From: Streptomyces tsukubensis
GTDB taxonomy: Bacteria > Actinomycetota > Actinomycetes > Streptomycetales > Streptomycetaceae
Assembly: GCF_003932715.1 (NCBI RefSeq)
Contig: NZ_CP020700.1
Coordinates: forward strand, 7,338,501-7,402,500
Length of the DNA stretch: 64,000 nt
Direction of reading: 5' to 3'
The notes under the pieces are model-generated. The model did no database searches. It saw only the letters and a list, made by a program, of their open reading frames with translations, and was not told where the DNA came from. The position numbers were made by a program, and so were the translations under genes. Below are positions 45,693 to 53,911 of this stretch, piece by piece; the stretch's first letter is position 1, and each line of letters begins with the position of its first letter.

Positions 45693-46325
45693 ATGACCAA
45701 CAAGCGAGCGGCCGGGCCGTCGGCCCGTACCCGGCTGACCCCGGCCGCCGTGGTGGACACGGCCCTCGGCCTCCTGGCCGAAGAAGGGCTGGAGGCCGTG
45801 ACCACGCGCGCCGTCGCGGACCGGCTCGGCGTCCGGATGAACACCGTCCTGTGGCATATCAAGACCAAGAGACGGCTGATCGAACTGATGGCGGATGCCA
45901 TCGCCGGGACGATCGCCTACGACGGCCTGCCCGCGGGGGCCGGGGAGCGGGCCGCCGAACTGATGCGCCGCTACCGGCGGTCGCTGCTCGCCCACCGCGA
46001 CGGGGCCGCCCTGGTCACCGGAACCTACGCGGCCGAGCCGCACACCCTGCGCTTCGCGGACACCGTCCTCGCCGTCCTCGGAGAGCACGAGGACACGGCG
46101 GAGGGGCCGCCCCGTACCCTCTACGCCCTGGTCTACTTCACCCTCGGTCTCACCCAGGAGGAACAGGCCATGGGCGACAGGGACGTGGCCCGCTTCAGCG
46201 CTGCTGTGGAGAGCGGCCCCTACCCCGCCCTGCGGGCGTCCAGGGCCGCTCTTGCCGACGACAGCTTCTCCGCCCGTTTCGAGGACGGCATCCGCCGCAT
46301 CCTGGGCCCCGACCGCACCCCCTGA
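45693..46325 (+). CDS. TetR-family regulator (TetR_C class)
   Basis: This 210-residue repressor has an HTH at about residues 15-60 (AAVVDTALGLLAEEGLEAVTTRAVADRLGV then MNTVLWHIKTKRRLI) and a TetR-class C-terminal ligand domain. This class often senses aromatic drugs. It sits 54 bp after the dioxygenase part and faces the same way, so it could regulate that gene or act elsewhere, for example on the monooxygenase at 38109. A hairpin follows its stop. Confidence 0.88.
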   Translation: MTNKRAAGPSARTRLTPAAVVDTALGLLAEEGLEAVTTRAVADRLGVRMNTVLWHIKTKRRLIELMADAIAGTIAYDGLPAGAGERAAELMRRYRRSLLAHRDGAALVTGTYAAEPHTLRFADTVLAVLGEHEDTAEGPPRTLYALVYFTLGLTQEEQAMGDRDVARFSAAVESGPYPALRASRAALADDSFSARFEDGIRRILGPDRTP

Positions 46326-46327
46326 GC

Positions 46328-46346
46328 GGCGGCCCGCCGGGCCGCC
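46328..46346. terminator. Hairpin after tetR
   Basis: GGCGGCCC and GGGCCGCC flank a 3-base loop immediately downstream of the tetR stop. Confidence 0.55.
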
Positions 46347-46455
46347 CGATCGTCCCCTCGGCCTTCGTCGCCGGGCGGGACGTCGAAGGCCGGAGCAGGC
46401 CCGTGGACTTCACCGCGCTCTTCTCCGAAAGCCGCTTGGGATCCGTGCGCGCGGT

Positions 46456-46461
46456 GATAAC
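46456..46461 (+). promoter_or_regulatory. Possible -10 hexamer of a leaderless NACHT transcript
   Basis: GATAAC preceded by TG lies about 9 bases before the NACHT ATG at 46471, where no ribosome binding site exists. This spacing is what a leaderless actinomycete transcript would show. No convincing -35 is visible. Confidence 0.35.
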
Positions 46462-46470
46462 TCTTGAGTC

Positions 46471-48654
46471 ATGGATCGTCACTGGGGACGGAAGGTCGGC
46501 CGGCTGTGGCTCCTGCTCTGCGGTGGATGCGTAGCCGCCCTGGCCGTGTGGTTGATGGGGCGCAAGCCCGGGGGTGACGCCCTGAACAACACGAGTCTGC
46601 TGATCGCGCTGCCGGGACTCTTCGCAGCGCTGTGGTCGGCCTATCTCGCCCTCAGAACCCTGCGGGTCCAGGCCCCGGACACGACTGCACTCGCCGCGCA
46701 GCTCGCCGGACACATCACCCTTGCCGAAACCAGGGAACGCGCCCGCCTCCTCGGAGACGTCGGCACTCCTATCGACGTCCGGTTCACGCTGCGGCCCGCG
46801 CCCGCGCACAACGCCGCCGGCGCCGACCCCCACGGAAGCCTGAGCGGGGTGATCGACTACTACCGCCGGCTGAGGCCCGGACGGCTGGTGATCACGGGGG
46901 CGGCCGGCTCGGGCAAAACGGTCCTGGCCATCGAACTGCTTCTCGCCCTTGTCGAGAACCGCGGGTCGCGGGACCCGGTACCGGTACGGATGTCACTCGC
47001 CTCCTGGACCCGGATGCCCACCGCCACCCCCACCGACAGCATCGGCGACGCCGTAAGGACATGGATGCGGCAGCATCTGATGGACTCCTTCCAGCTCTCC
47101 CGCGTCGCGGCCACCGCCTTGGTGGAAGACGGGCTGATCCTGCCCGTTCTGGACGGCCTCGACGAGATGGACGCAGAAGGCGGGAACGCTCCACGGGCCC
47201 GCCGGGCGATGCGGGAACTGGACGCCTACCGATACGGACGCCCCCGGGCCGGCATGATCCTCACGTCCCGCAGTGCCGCATACGACGCGTTGGGCACCCA
47301 TGCACGCGACACCGCCCGAGTGGAGATCACCCCCGTCAGCGCAGCGCGGGCCCGCACCTTCATCAATTCCCACACCGAGGATCCGGCCCGGTGGCAGGAG
47401 GTACTCCGGGAACTCGACACCGCGCCCGCCGGGCCGCTCGCCCGAGGACTGTCGACACCATGGCGCCTGACGATGGCCGTCACCCTCTACGAACAGCGCG
47501 ACCTCGCCACCGGAATCCACCCCCACACACCCGCCGACCTGCTCGGCCCGGCCCGCGCCGGCGCGGAAGCGGTCCGTGACCACCTCGTGGATCTGTTCCT
47601 CCACCACGCAGCCACCGGCCGCGTTCCCCCTCCGGGGCGTATGACTCCGTCTCAAGTACAGGCGCCACTGCAATGCCTCGCCCGGCATCTCGAAGACAAC
47701 ATGGGCGGCACCAGGGTGGTCCGAGGCCGGGCACTGTCCGGAATCGACCTCATCCCGCACGAACTGTGGCCACTCGTGGGCAACCGACGCGTCCGTGCGG
47801 CCCAGGTCCTGCTCTACCTCGCGATCGCCGTCTCGGTGATCGCCATCGGCATGCAGTTCCTGAGCAGCGATATTGATTCCTACCCGGGACTCCGGGACAT
47901 CTCCGATCGCGAACTCTTCGTTCACCTGCTGACGATCGTCGCTCCGATCCTGCTCTTCGGCATCGTCCAGACATGGGTCCGGGTCTGGCCGGGAGCCCAC
48001 CGCCTGGCCTCCCCCACCCTGCGCAGCCCCCGGCACTGGGGCCGTGCCGCGATCGGTGTCCTCGGCGGCTCCGCCGCCGGCTTCTCCATCGCGGTGGCCG
48101 TCGGCTCCATCATCCTGTTGGTCATCAACGCGTCGGACGGGGACTTCGAGCTGCACTGGGACTGGTACTGGGTCTGGGAGCGCAACGTCGTGCCGATGTT
48201 CCTCTCCGTGGGGGTGCTCTTCGGACTACCGGCCGGATTCATGTTCGGGCTCGTGGGCGGGGTGTTCCGCAGGGAGGTCTCGGAGGTCGGGGACCCGCGG
48301 CGTCTCATCCGCGACGACCTTCTGGTCGCCCTCGCCATCATCGTGCTGATGTGCCTGCCTCTTGCTCCCTTCCTCACGCTACTCGTCATCTCCGGCTATT
48401 TCGGATACCTGCTCTTCGTGCCACTCGCCGTGGCTCTGGCAACCATCACCGCAGCGGTGACGAGCGCCCCGGCCGGCATGCGCTACGTCGTCTTCCTGCT
48501 GCTCGCCCGCTTCGGGCGCCATCGGCTGCCCTGGCGTCTGGGGCGATTCCTCCACTGGGCGACCCAGGTCGGCATCATGCGCACCGCCGGAATCGCATAC
48601 CAGTTCCGCCACCGGGAACTCCAGGACCGGCTCGCCCACCAGCCCACCCGCTGA
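46471..48654 (+). CDS. Membrane NACHT-domain NTPase
   Basis: This 727-residue protein has two N-terminal membrane helices (about residues 10-30 and 42-65), a NACHT-type P-loop NTPase with Walker A GAAGSGKT (143-150) and Walker B LPVLDGLDEMD (224-234), a helical region, and five to six C-terminal transmembrane helices (about 445-640). It lacks visible repeats such as LRR or WD40. NACHT proteins are STAND switches, and several bacterial ones are anti-phage effectors, but membrane-embedded Streptomyces forms have no assigned role. It is followed by a WGR/propeller gene on the same strand after 96 bp. Confidence 0.87.
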   Translation: MDRHWGRKVGRLWLLLCGGCVAALAVWLMGRKPGGDALNNTSLLIALPGLFAALWSAYLALRTLRVQAPDTTALAAQLAGHITLAETRERARLLGDVGTPIDVRFTLRPAPAHNAAGADPHGSLSGVIDYYRRLRPGRLVITGAAGSGKTVLAIELLLALVENRGSRDPVPVRMSLASWTRMPTATPTDSIGDAVRTWMRQHLMDSFQLSRVAATALVEDGLILPVLDGLDEMDAEGGNAPRARRAMRELDAYRYGRPRAGMILTSRSAAYDALGTHARDTARVEITPVSAARARTFINSHTEDPARWQEVLRELDTAPAGPLARGLSTPWRLTMAVTLYEQRDLATGIHPHTPADLLGPARAGAEAVRDHLVDLFLHHAATGRVPPPGRMTPSQVQAPLQCLARHLEDNMGGTRVVRGRALSGIDLIPHELWPLVGNRRVRAAQVLLYLAIAVSVIAIGMQFLSSDIDSYPGLRDISDRELFVHLLTIVAPILLFGIVQTWVRVWPGAHRLASPTLRSPRHWGRAAIGVLGGSAAGFSIAVAVGSIILLVINASDGDFELHWDWYWVWERNVVPMFLSVGVLFGLPAGFMFGLVGGVFRREVSEVGDPRRLIRDDLLVALAIIVLMCLPLAPFLTLLVISGYFGYLLFVPLAVALATITAAVTSAPAGMRYVVFLLLARFGRHRLPWRLGRFLHWATQVGIMRTAGIAYQFRHRELQDRLAHQPTR

Positions 48655-48750
48655 GCCGCACCACGGCTCTGTCAGTGGCGGCTCCTACTGTGTGGCCAGT
48701 GGGAACGAGCGGCCGCAGAACGCCCGTTCCATCCTGGGGAGGGGTGTGTC

Positions 48751-50199
48751 ATGGCGGGCTCGACGACGTATCTGGAGTTGTCGCAGGAGGGGGCGGGCGC
48801 CCACAAGTTCTACGAGGTGACGGTCGAGGGGACGGTGGTCTCCGTGCGCTACGGCCGGATCGGGGCCGCCGGGCAGACGCAGGTGTCTTCCTTCCCCACG
48901 GTGGAGAAGGCACGGGCGGCAGCGGCGAAGAAGGTCGGTGAGAAGGTGCGCAAGGGGTACGCGACTGCTGTGCAGGGGGCGCGGGCGGCGCGTTCGGTGA
49001 CGCGGCGGCAGGTGGACTCGGCGCCGTCGACGGCCCGGTCCACGGCTCCGGTGCTGTGGCGTTTCCGTACCGGTTCCGCCGCGTTCGGTATCCATATCTC
49101 CGAGGACCGCTGCTGGGTGGGCAACCAGGCGGGTGATGTGTACACCCTCAGTCATGGGGGTGAGGTGCTCGCCCGGTACTCCCTTCCGGACGGGGTGAAG
49201 TGCCTGGTCGCCGATGACTTCTGGATCTATGCGGGCTGTGACGACGGCACGGTGTACGACCTGTCGTCGAAGGTGCCGTACGGCGCTTATACGATCGCCC
49301 CGGACGTGGACATCTTCTGGCTGGACATCCACGAGGGCGTGCTCGACGTCTCCGATGCCAAGGGCGGGCTGACGGTCATCGACCACGAGGACGAGCACCA
49401 GTGGTCCCGTCGGTCGGCCGGGGCGCACGGCTGGATGGTCCGGGCCGACGACCGGGCGGTGTACCACGGTCATCACCAGGGGGTCACGGCGTACGCACCG
49501 GACGGCACCGGCCAGTTGTGGCACACGGCGACATCCGGGCAGGTCCTCTTCGGCTGGCAGGAGGCGGACGCGGTGTACGCGGGCACCTCCCGCAACGTGG
49601 TCCAGCGCCTGTCGAAGGCGACGGGTGCCCTCATGGCCACCTACCGCTGTGACGCCTCGGTGTATTCGTGCGCCACCGCGCCCGGCGGCACCTACGTCTT
49701 CGCAGGCGACTCGGCGTCGTCGGTCTACTGCTTCGACGCCGACGGCAACCGGTTGTGGAAGCTGGGCACCGGAAGCGGGTCGGCGCTCTCCATGCAGTAT
49801 GCGGACGAGCGGCTCTACATGGTGACCACGGACGGCTCGCTGATCTGCGTGGACGCCACGGACGGGGCGATCGCGGCGGCCCAGGAGGGAACCGTTCCGG
49901 TCGCCCGCGACATCAAGTCCGCGGCCGCGCTGCCCACCTACCTGCCCGCGGCGTCGGCGACGGCTCTGGCGACGGTCACCGCGGCGCCCTCGGACGGGGT
50001 GGTGGTGGAGTGCGTCCAGGAAGGGGCCCGGTTGCGAGTGCATGTCGTCTCGGGCGCTCCGAACGGCTACGACACCAGTTGGAACGTGCAGTTCCCCCGG
50101 GGTATGCGGGAGGTCGGTGCGCGGTACGTGGTGGATGCTCTGCATCCCTCGGCCGGTGGTTTCTACCGGGTGCGCGGGGAGATACGCCGACTGGTGTGA
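48751..50199 (+). CDS. WGR-domain protein with beta-propeller repeats
   Basis: This 482-residue protein starts with a WGR domain (about residues 5-75, HKFYEVTVEGTVVSVRYGRIGAAG), a nucleic-acid-binding module known from PARP1 and bacterial MolR-type proteins. A basic linker rich in Ala/Arg follows, then about seven PQQ/WD-like blades (about 100-410) with recurring patterns such as CWVGNQAGDVYTL and YVFAGDSASSVYCFDADG. A C-terminal region of about 60 residues is unassigned. No signal peptide is present, so it is cytosolic. The start has GGGGAGGGG upstream. Function is unknown; proximity to the NACHT gene is suggestive only. Confidence 0.85.
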   Translation: MAGSTTYLELSQEGAGAHKFYEVTVEGTVVSVRYGRIGAAGQTQVSSFPTVEKARAAAAKKVGEKVRKGYATAVQGARAARSVTRRQVDSAPSTARSTAPVLWRFRTGSAAFGIHISEDRCWVGNQAGDVYTLSHGGEVLARYSLPDGVKCLVADDFWIYAGCDDGTVYDLSSKVPYGAYTIAPDVDIFWLDIHEGVLDVSDAKGGLTVIDHEDEHQWSRRSAGAHGWMVRADDRAVYHGHHQGVTAYAPDGTGQLWHTATSGQVLFGWQEADAVYAGTSRNVVQRLSKATGALMATYRCDASVYSCATAPGGTYVFAGDSASSVYCFDADGNRLWKLGTGSGSALSMQYADERLYMVTTDGSLICVDATDGAIAAAQEGTVPVARDIKSAAALPTYLPAASATALATVTAAPSDGVVVECVQEGARLRVHVVSGAPNGYDTSWNVQFPRGMREVGARYVVDALHPSAGGFYRVRGEIRRLV

Positions 50200-50250
50200 T
50201 CGGCAGGCCCGGTCCCGGGCAGTTGCGGGCCGGCTCGCAGTGGGCTCCCT

Positions 50251-50282
50251 TGCCGGGGCCCGCAGAAAAGGGGGCCCCGGCA
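50251..50282. terminator. Bidirectional terminator
   Basis: TGCCGGGGCCC and GGGCCCCGGCA form an 11-bp stem with a 10-base purine-rich loop between the convergent WGR and lectin genes. Confidence 0.75.
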
Positions 50283-50342
50283 GACGAGCCGGCCGACCAC
50301 GCCGTCGGACGCTCCTGCGCCCGTTGGCCCAAACGAAACTGC

Positions 50343-50873
50343 CTAGATCTCGCGGAGCTTGAAGTTCTGGTTGGAGTCGCCGCTGCAGCCGTACTGGATG
50401 ATGCCCGCACCCGCAGCTTCGTCGGCGTTCTCGACGTCGAAGCACCTGAGGTCAATGGTGTGGATCGTGGACAGCCCGGTGCCGGCCGGGAAGGTGAGGA
50501 AGGTCTGGGTGAACCTGGGGAGCGCTCCGCACGGATACTGGATGATCTTTGTGTTGTTGCCCCGCCTCGCCGCCTCCAGGTCGAGACAGAGGTTCGCGGC
50601 GGTGCGGAGCTCGACTCCGCCTGCGACGGTGTTCACCCAGAATCGCTGGGTGCGGGACGTGCTGTCGCAGTCGGCCTGGACGACGGGGGAGCCACTGTCC
50701 TGGTTGCGCACGTCGAAGCATTTGGCGGCGAAGGTCTCGATGGTGACCTGGGTTCCCGGCGGATAGGCCGGAGGGGCGGCTTCCGGCGCGGCCAGGGCCG
50801 CTTGACCGGTGATGACTCCCAGAGCGGCGGCTAAGACGGCCAGAGCGGTGAGCGCCTTGTGACGTGTACGCAT
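50343..50873 (-). CDS. Secreted ricin-type beta-trefoil lectin domain protein
   Basis: This 176-residue protein has a Sec signal peptide (basic MRTRHK, hydrophobic core, cleavage near ALAAPEA at about residue 28). One RICIN-type beta-trefoil follows (about 40-175) with CFDVRNQDSGSP, LCLDLEAARRGN and CFDVENADEAAG as the three subdomain signatures and QRFW, QTFL and QNFK at the QxW positions. It probably binds carbohydrate outside the cell; no catalytic domain is attached. ATG50873 is seven bases after GAGG. Confidence 0.88.
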   Translation of the reverse strand: MRTRHKALTALAVLAAALGVITGQAALAAPEAAPPAYPPGTQVTIETFAAKCFDVRNQDSGSPVVQADCDSTSRTQRFWVNTVAGGVELRTAANLCLDLEAARRGNNTKIIQYPCGALPRFTQTFLTFPAGTGLSTIHTIDLRCFDVENADEAAGAGIIQYGCSGDSNQNFKLREI

Positions 50874-51116
50874 GGCAACACCTCGGTTCTTCATGTTCTT
50901 CGGGACAGCGTGTGGTGCCGGGCCTGTCCCACTGGCACGAGGAGGCTTGCCGGTTGAGGCCGGGGGAAACGGACGGGGCCGCTCAGTCAGCCTTTCGGGT
51001 AAGGGCGTCGTGGGTGCTGACGCGGCGCCGGACGGAGGCTGCGCGGTTCGGAACGAGCCGGGGCTGTTGTTCCGCCGAGGGCGGGCCGGGTGGCACGAGT
51101 CGACCACTACGATATT

Positions 51117-51134
51117 CGTAACCTATGGGTTACG
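51117..51134. promoter_or_regulatory. ArsR autoregulatory operator over the start codon
   Basis: CGTAACC and GGTTACG are perfect 7-bp arms around TATG, so the palindrome contains the ATG at 51125. Repressor binding here would block transcription initiation of the ArsR/SRPBCC operon. Confidence 0.65.
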
Positions 51135-51511
51135 CTTTCTCCGTGGACGAGGTGACCAGTGCGATAGCGGACCCGGTGCGCCGGGACATCCTCATGATGC
51201 TGCGCGGGACCGCACTCACCGCGGGTGAGATCGCGCGTCACTTTCCCATCAGCCGACCGGCGATCAGTCGACATCTGCGAGTACTGCGCGAGAGCGGCCT
51301 GGTGCACGACGAGCTCACCGGCACCCGGCGGCTCTACCGGCTCGACCCGGCAGCCCTGGCCGAGCTCGCAGAGTGGATCGCCGTCCTGCGCGCTCCCGTC
51401 GGCTGGGGCCACCGGCTGGACGCCCTGGAGACCGAGGTCCGCCGTACCCGCCGTGAGCGGGCTCAACCCGGCGCGGCCCGGCATCGAGACCGCACGGAGG
51501 ACACCGCATGA
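51125..51511 (+). CDS. ArsR-family regulator
   Basis: This 128-residue winged-helix protein has SAIADPVRRDILMML, the recognition segment ISRPAISRHLRVLRESGLV and a wing TGTRRLYRLD. It lacks the CxC metal site of ArsR/SmtB sensors, placing it with the SRPBCC-partnered group. ATG51125 lies inside the operator palindrome and has no ribosome site, fitting a leaderless message; GTG51143 is the alternative start. It overlaps the SRPBCC gene by ATGA. Confidence 0.88.
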   Translation: MGYAFSVDEVTSAIADPVRRDILMMLRGTALTAGEIARHFPISRPAISRHLRVLRESGLVHDELTGTRRLYRLDPAALAELAEWIAVLRAPVGWGHRLDALETEVRRTRRERAQPGAARHRDRTEDTA

Positions 51512-52005
51512 ACCCCACACCCACTGGTCGGCTCACTCCCACCGCCGACGGTCATGACCTGGTACTCACGCGTACCTTCCGGGCTCCGATCGACGATGTC
51601 TGGGCCGGTGTCACCGAGCCCGAGCGCACGGCGCGATGGTTCGGGCCCTGGGAAGGCGACGCCGCGGTCGGCCGTACCGTGAAGGTGCGCCTGGCCTTCG
51701 AGGAGAGCGCACCCTGGTGCGACGTACACATCGACGCGTGCGAGCCGCCGCGGCGGCTGGCCGTCTCCCTGTCCGACGAGGCGGGGGACTGGCACATCGA
51801 ACTCCGTCTGACCGCCTCGGGCGGCACGACGGAGCTGCAGTTGATCCACCACCTCAAGGCCCCGACGGGCATCGGTGAGATCGGGCCCGGCTGGGAGTAC
51901 TACCTCGACCTGCTCCGTGCCTCACTCGACGGGACAGCCAGGCCGGACTTCGACGACTACTACCCCGCCCAGAGCGACTACTTCGCATCCCTTGCCGTCC
52001 GGTGA
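51508..52005 (+). CDS. SRPBCC/AHSA1-domain protein
   Basis: This 165-residue START-like fold protein has LTRTFRAPIDDVWAGVTEPERTARWFGPW, the classic AHSA1 opening, and GPGWEYYLDLLRASLDG near the C-terminus. Members bind hydrophobic small molecules; this type is usually the partner of the ArsR gene directly upstream, and the two are translationally coupled. The ligand is unknown. Confidence 0.88.
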   Translation: MNPTPTGRLTPTADGHDLVLTRTFRAPIDDVWAGVTEPERTARWFGPWEGDAAVGRTVKVRLAFEESAPWCDVHIDACEPPRRLAVSLSDEAGDWHIELRLTASGGTTELQLIHHLKAPTGIGEIGPGWEYYLDLLRASLDGTARPDFDDYYPAQSDYFASLAVR

Positions 52006-52070
52006 CCAGAGTCGGAGATTCGTCGACGGTAGCGGGCAGTGGGCGGCCGGTTCGAGGAAATCTGAAGGAG

Positions 52071-52100
52071 CCTGGGGGAGCCTGGGGGAGCCTGGGGGAG
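52071..52100. repeat. Three tandem CCTGGGGGAG decamers
   Basis: Three perfect 10-bp units run head to tail in the non-coding stretch downstream of the SRPBCC gene. The region 52006-52406 holds no supported gene. Confidence 0.85.
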
Positions 52101-52406
52101 AGCTGCCTGGACATGCGACTCGTTGTAGGCTGGGAAACCGCCCTTGACCTGCACGAACGCAGGCAGGGAGCGGGAGCCTAGTCCGGGAGATCTCGATGCT
52201 GCGTACCATGTTCAAGTCCAACACCTGATATTTAGTCATCTGTGCAGGTCAGAGCCATGATGACCGGGCCCAGGTCAGCAAACACTCAGCATGAGACCGG
52301 ACCCCGTTCCGCCGATGCTGACCCCCGGGCAAGACAGCGGGGCGCCGGCCGGCAGTTGCCCGATGGCCATCATCCCGACGCCCCGACGTTTGCGGATGGA
52401 GTCGTT

Positions 52407-52444
52407 CTGGTGCCGACCGCCGGTACTCCGGCGGTCGGCACCAG
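52407..52444. repeat. Perfect 17-bp inverted repeat
   Basis: CTGGTGCCGACCGCCGG and its exact complement flank a TACT loop. No gene ends immediately before it. It abuts the start of a truncated coding fragment at 52445, so it may be a terminator or the end of a decayed element. Confidence 0.7.
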
Positions 52445-52918
52445 GCCACGAAGCGAAAGCGCAGCCCGACGCTTTACGGCGAGCGGCCCGTCGCCCGGGC
52501 TCGGAGGGCGCAGGCGCAAGAGCTGGTCGAGCGTTTGGTTGCCGAGGCGCGTTTCCGCTTTGTTGCCCCTGATGACGACGAGGTCGCGAGACAGTGGCGT
52601 GTCGTCAACTACGCGAAACGGCACGGCCCGAAACCGCCGGGCAAGCGCATCGAGAAGGTGAGCTTCGGCGCTCGTGGGTTGGAGATGTTCTTTGTCGAAG
52701 GCCCACACCTCAATTCGCGGAGCCAGCGGCCGAAGGCGGATATTGCGGCCGTGCCCGTCCCTGCGCGGCTCCTGACAGACCTTCTTCACTGGCGGACAGC
52801 GCACCGCGACGGGCGCCCCGTTCGCCGCGAGATACAAGGGGTGGCTGCACTCCTCAACCCCGCGCCCCGGACCCCGGATCCCGGACCTGCGGGAGTGGGC
52901 GGCAGTGAGCATGAGTGA
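52445..52918 (+). pseudogene. Fragment of an unidentified protein gene
   Basis: In one frame the DNA reads as protein-like sequence without a good start: KRKRSPTLYGERP, a charged helix, RFRFVAPDDDEVARQW, then RVVNYAKRHGPKPPGKRIEK and GLEMFFVEGPHLNSRSQRPK. After about 52780 it loses character and ends at a TGA. I believe similar segments occur inside longer Streptomyces hypothetical proteins, but I cannot name the family. There is no ribosome site, so a 5'- and perhaps 3'-truncated remnant is likely. Confidence 0.4.
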
Positions 52919-53017
52919 GCAGAAGGTGGGCATGGCGGATGAGCAGCCGCCGCGCCGAGGATTTCCCCATGAGACCCGGGGCGCAGAGAACCCCGGGCCG
53001 GGGGAAAGGGAATCACC

Positions 53018-53398
53018 ATGCGTGGCCATCGCCTCGTGCAGCGTCTGTCCGCGACGGGAGCGGCCGTCCTGGCCACCGTCGCCATCGGGGCCCTGTCCGC
53101 CCCGCCGGCGGCGGCTGCCCCGACCGACTGTCAGCCCGGCTGGTTCTGCCTGTGGGACGACTCCAGCTACCGGGGGCGTTTCCTGGGCACCCCCGCGCAG
53201 AACGTCTCCAACATCGGCAGCCACATGAACGACCTCACGACGTCCTACTGGAACCGCACCAACCAGTGGATCACGGTGTATTACGACTCCGGCTACCGGG
53301 GCTGCCTGTTCGCCATCCCGCCCGGCGGCTCCGACGCGGCCGTGGACCCGCATCTCAACGACCGTGTGACCTCCTTCGCCGTCGGCCAGTGGTGCTGA
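53018..53398 (+). CDS. Secreted peptidase-inhibitor family I36 protein, copy 1
   Basis: This 126-residue protein has a signal peptide to about residue 35 (APPAAAAPTD). The mature beta/gamma-crystallin-like domain has QPGWFCLWDDSSYRGRFLG, a paired-motif centre HMNDLTTSYWNRTNQWITVY and two C-terminal cysteines. Family I36 includes the Streptomyces metalloproteinase inhibitor SMPI; inhibition is not proven for most members. GGGGAAAGGG precedes the ATG. A paralog follows at once. Confidence 0.87.
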   Translation: MRGHRLVQRLSATGAAVLATVAIGALSAPPAAAAPTDCQPGWFCLWDDSSYRGRFLGTPAQNVSNIGSHMNDLTTSYWNRTNQWITVYYDSGYRGCLFAIPPGGSDAAVDPHLNDRVTSFAVGQWC

Positions 53399-53415
53399 AA
53401 GGATCTGTGACCACC

Positions 53416-53841
53416 ATGAAGTTCACGAAGAGCACGAAGCCCGGGAAGCCCGGGACGGGGAAGGCGCGGCTGCGCCCCCTGGCCGCCGCACTGCTCACAC
53501 TGAGCGCGACCGCCGCGCTGACGGCCACGGGCGCCGGTACGGCCGCCGCCGATGTGAACCAGTGCCCGCCCGGGGAGTTCTGTCTCTGGGAGCACTCCTC
53601 CTTCACCGGGCGATTCGCCTACTCCAGCGAGCCCCAGGCCAATGTCGGCGACCACATGAACGACCGGCTGACGTCCTACTGGAACCGGACGAACAACTGG
53701 ATCTCGCTCTACGACGACAGCAACTTCTCCGGCTGTCTGATCTCCATCTCCCCGGGCAGCAGGATCTCCGCGATACCGTCCTGGGCCAACGACCTGACCA
53801 CCAGCTTCCGCCCGGGGAACTTCTGCCGGTGGACCGGCTGA
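53416..53841 (+). CDS. Secreted peptidase-inhibitor family I36 protein, copy 2
   Basis: This 141-residue paralog of the preceding protein has a Lys-rich Sec signal (to about residue 47, GTAAADVN) and mature sequence with CPPGEFCLWEHSSFTGRF, HMNDRLTSYWNRTNNWISLY and SNFSGCLISI. AAAGGA overlaps the upstream stop; ATG53416 or GTG53407 may be used. The shared SYWNRTN core shows a tandem duplication followed by divergence of the signal peptides and C-termini. Confidence 0.86.
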   Translation: MKFTKSTKPGKPGTGKARLRPLAAALLTLSATAALTATGAGTAAADVNQCPPGEFCLWEHSSFTGRFAYSSEPQANVGDHMNDRLTSYWNRTNNWISLYDDSNFSGCLISISPGSRISAIPSWANDLTTSFRPGNFCRWTG

Positions 53842-53911
53842 CGGCTGACAGCCGACGGCTGTGGCTGCGGCTGACGAGCGGGCCTCGCGGTCCTACGGCT
53901 GTGGGGCCCGG

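Noticed and set aside
52071..52100. CRISPR array
   Set aside because: The repeats are 10 bp, directly adjacent, with no spacers and no cas genes in the window.
52370..53353. Minus-strand 327-codon frame over the accessory gap
   Set aside because: It crosses the inverted repeat, the coding fragment and the first I36 gene without any recognisable domain.
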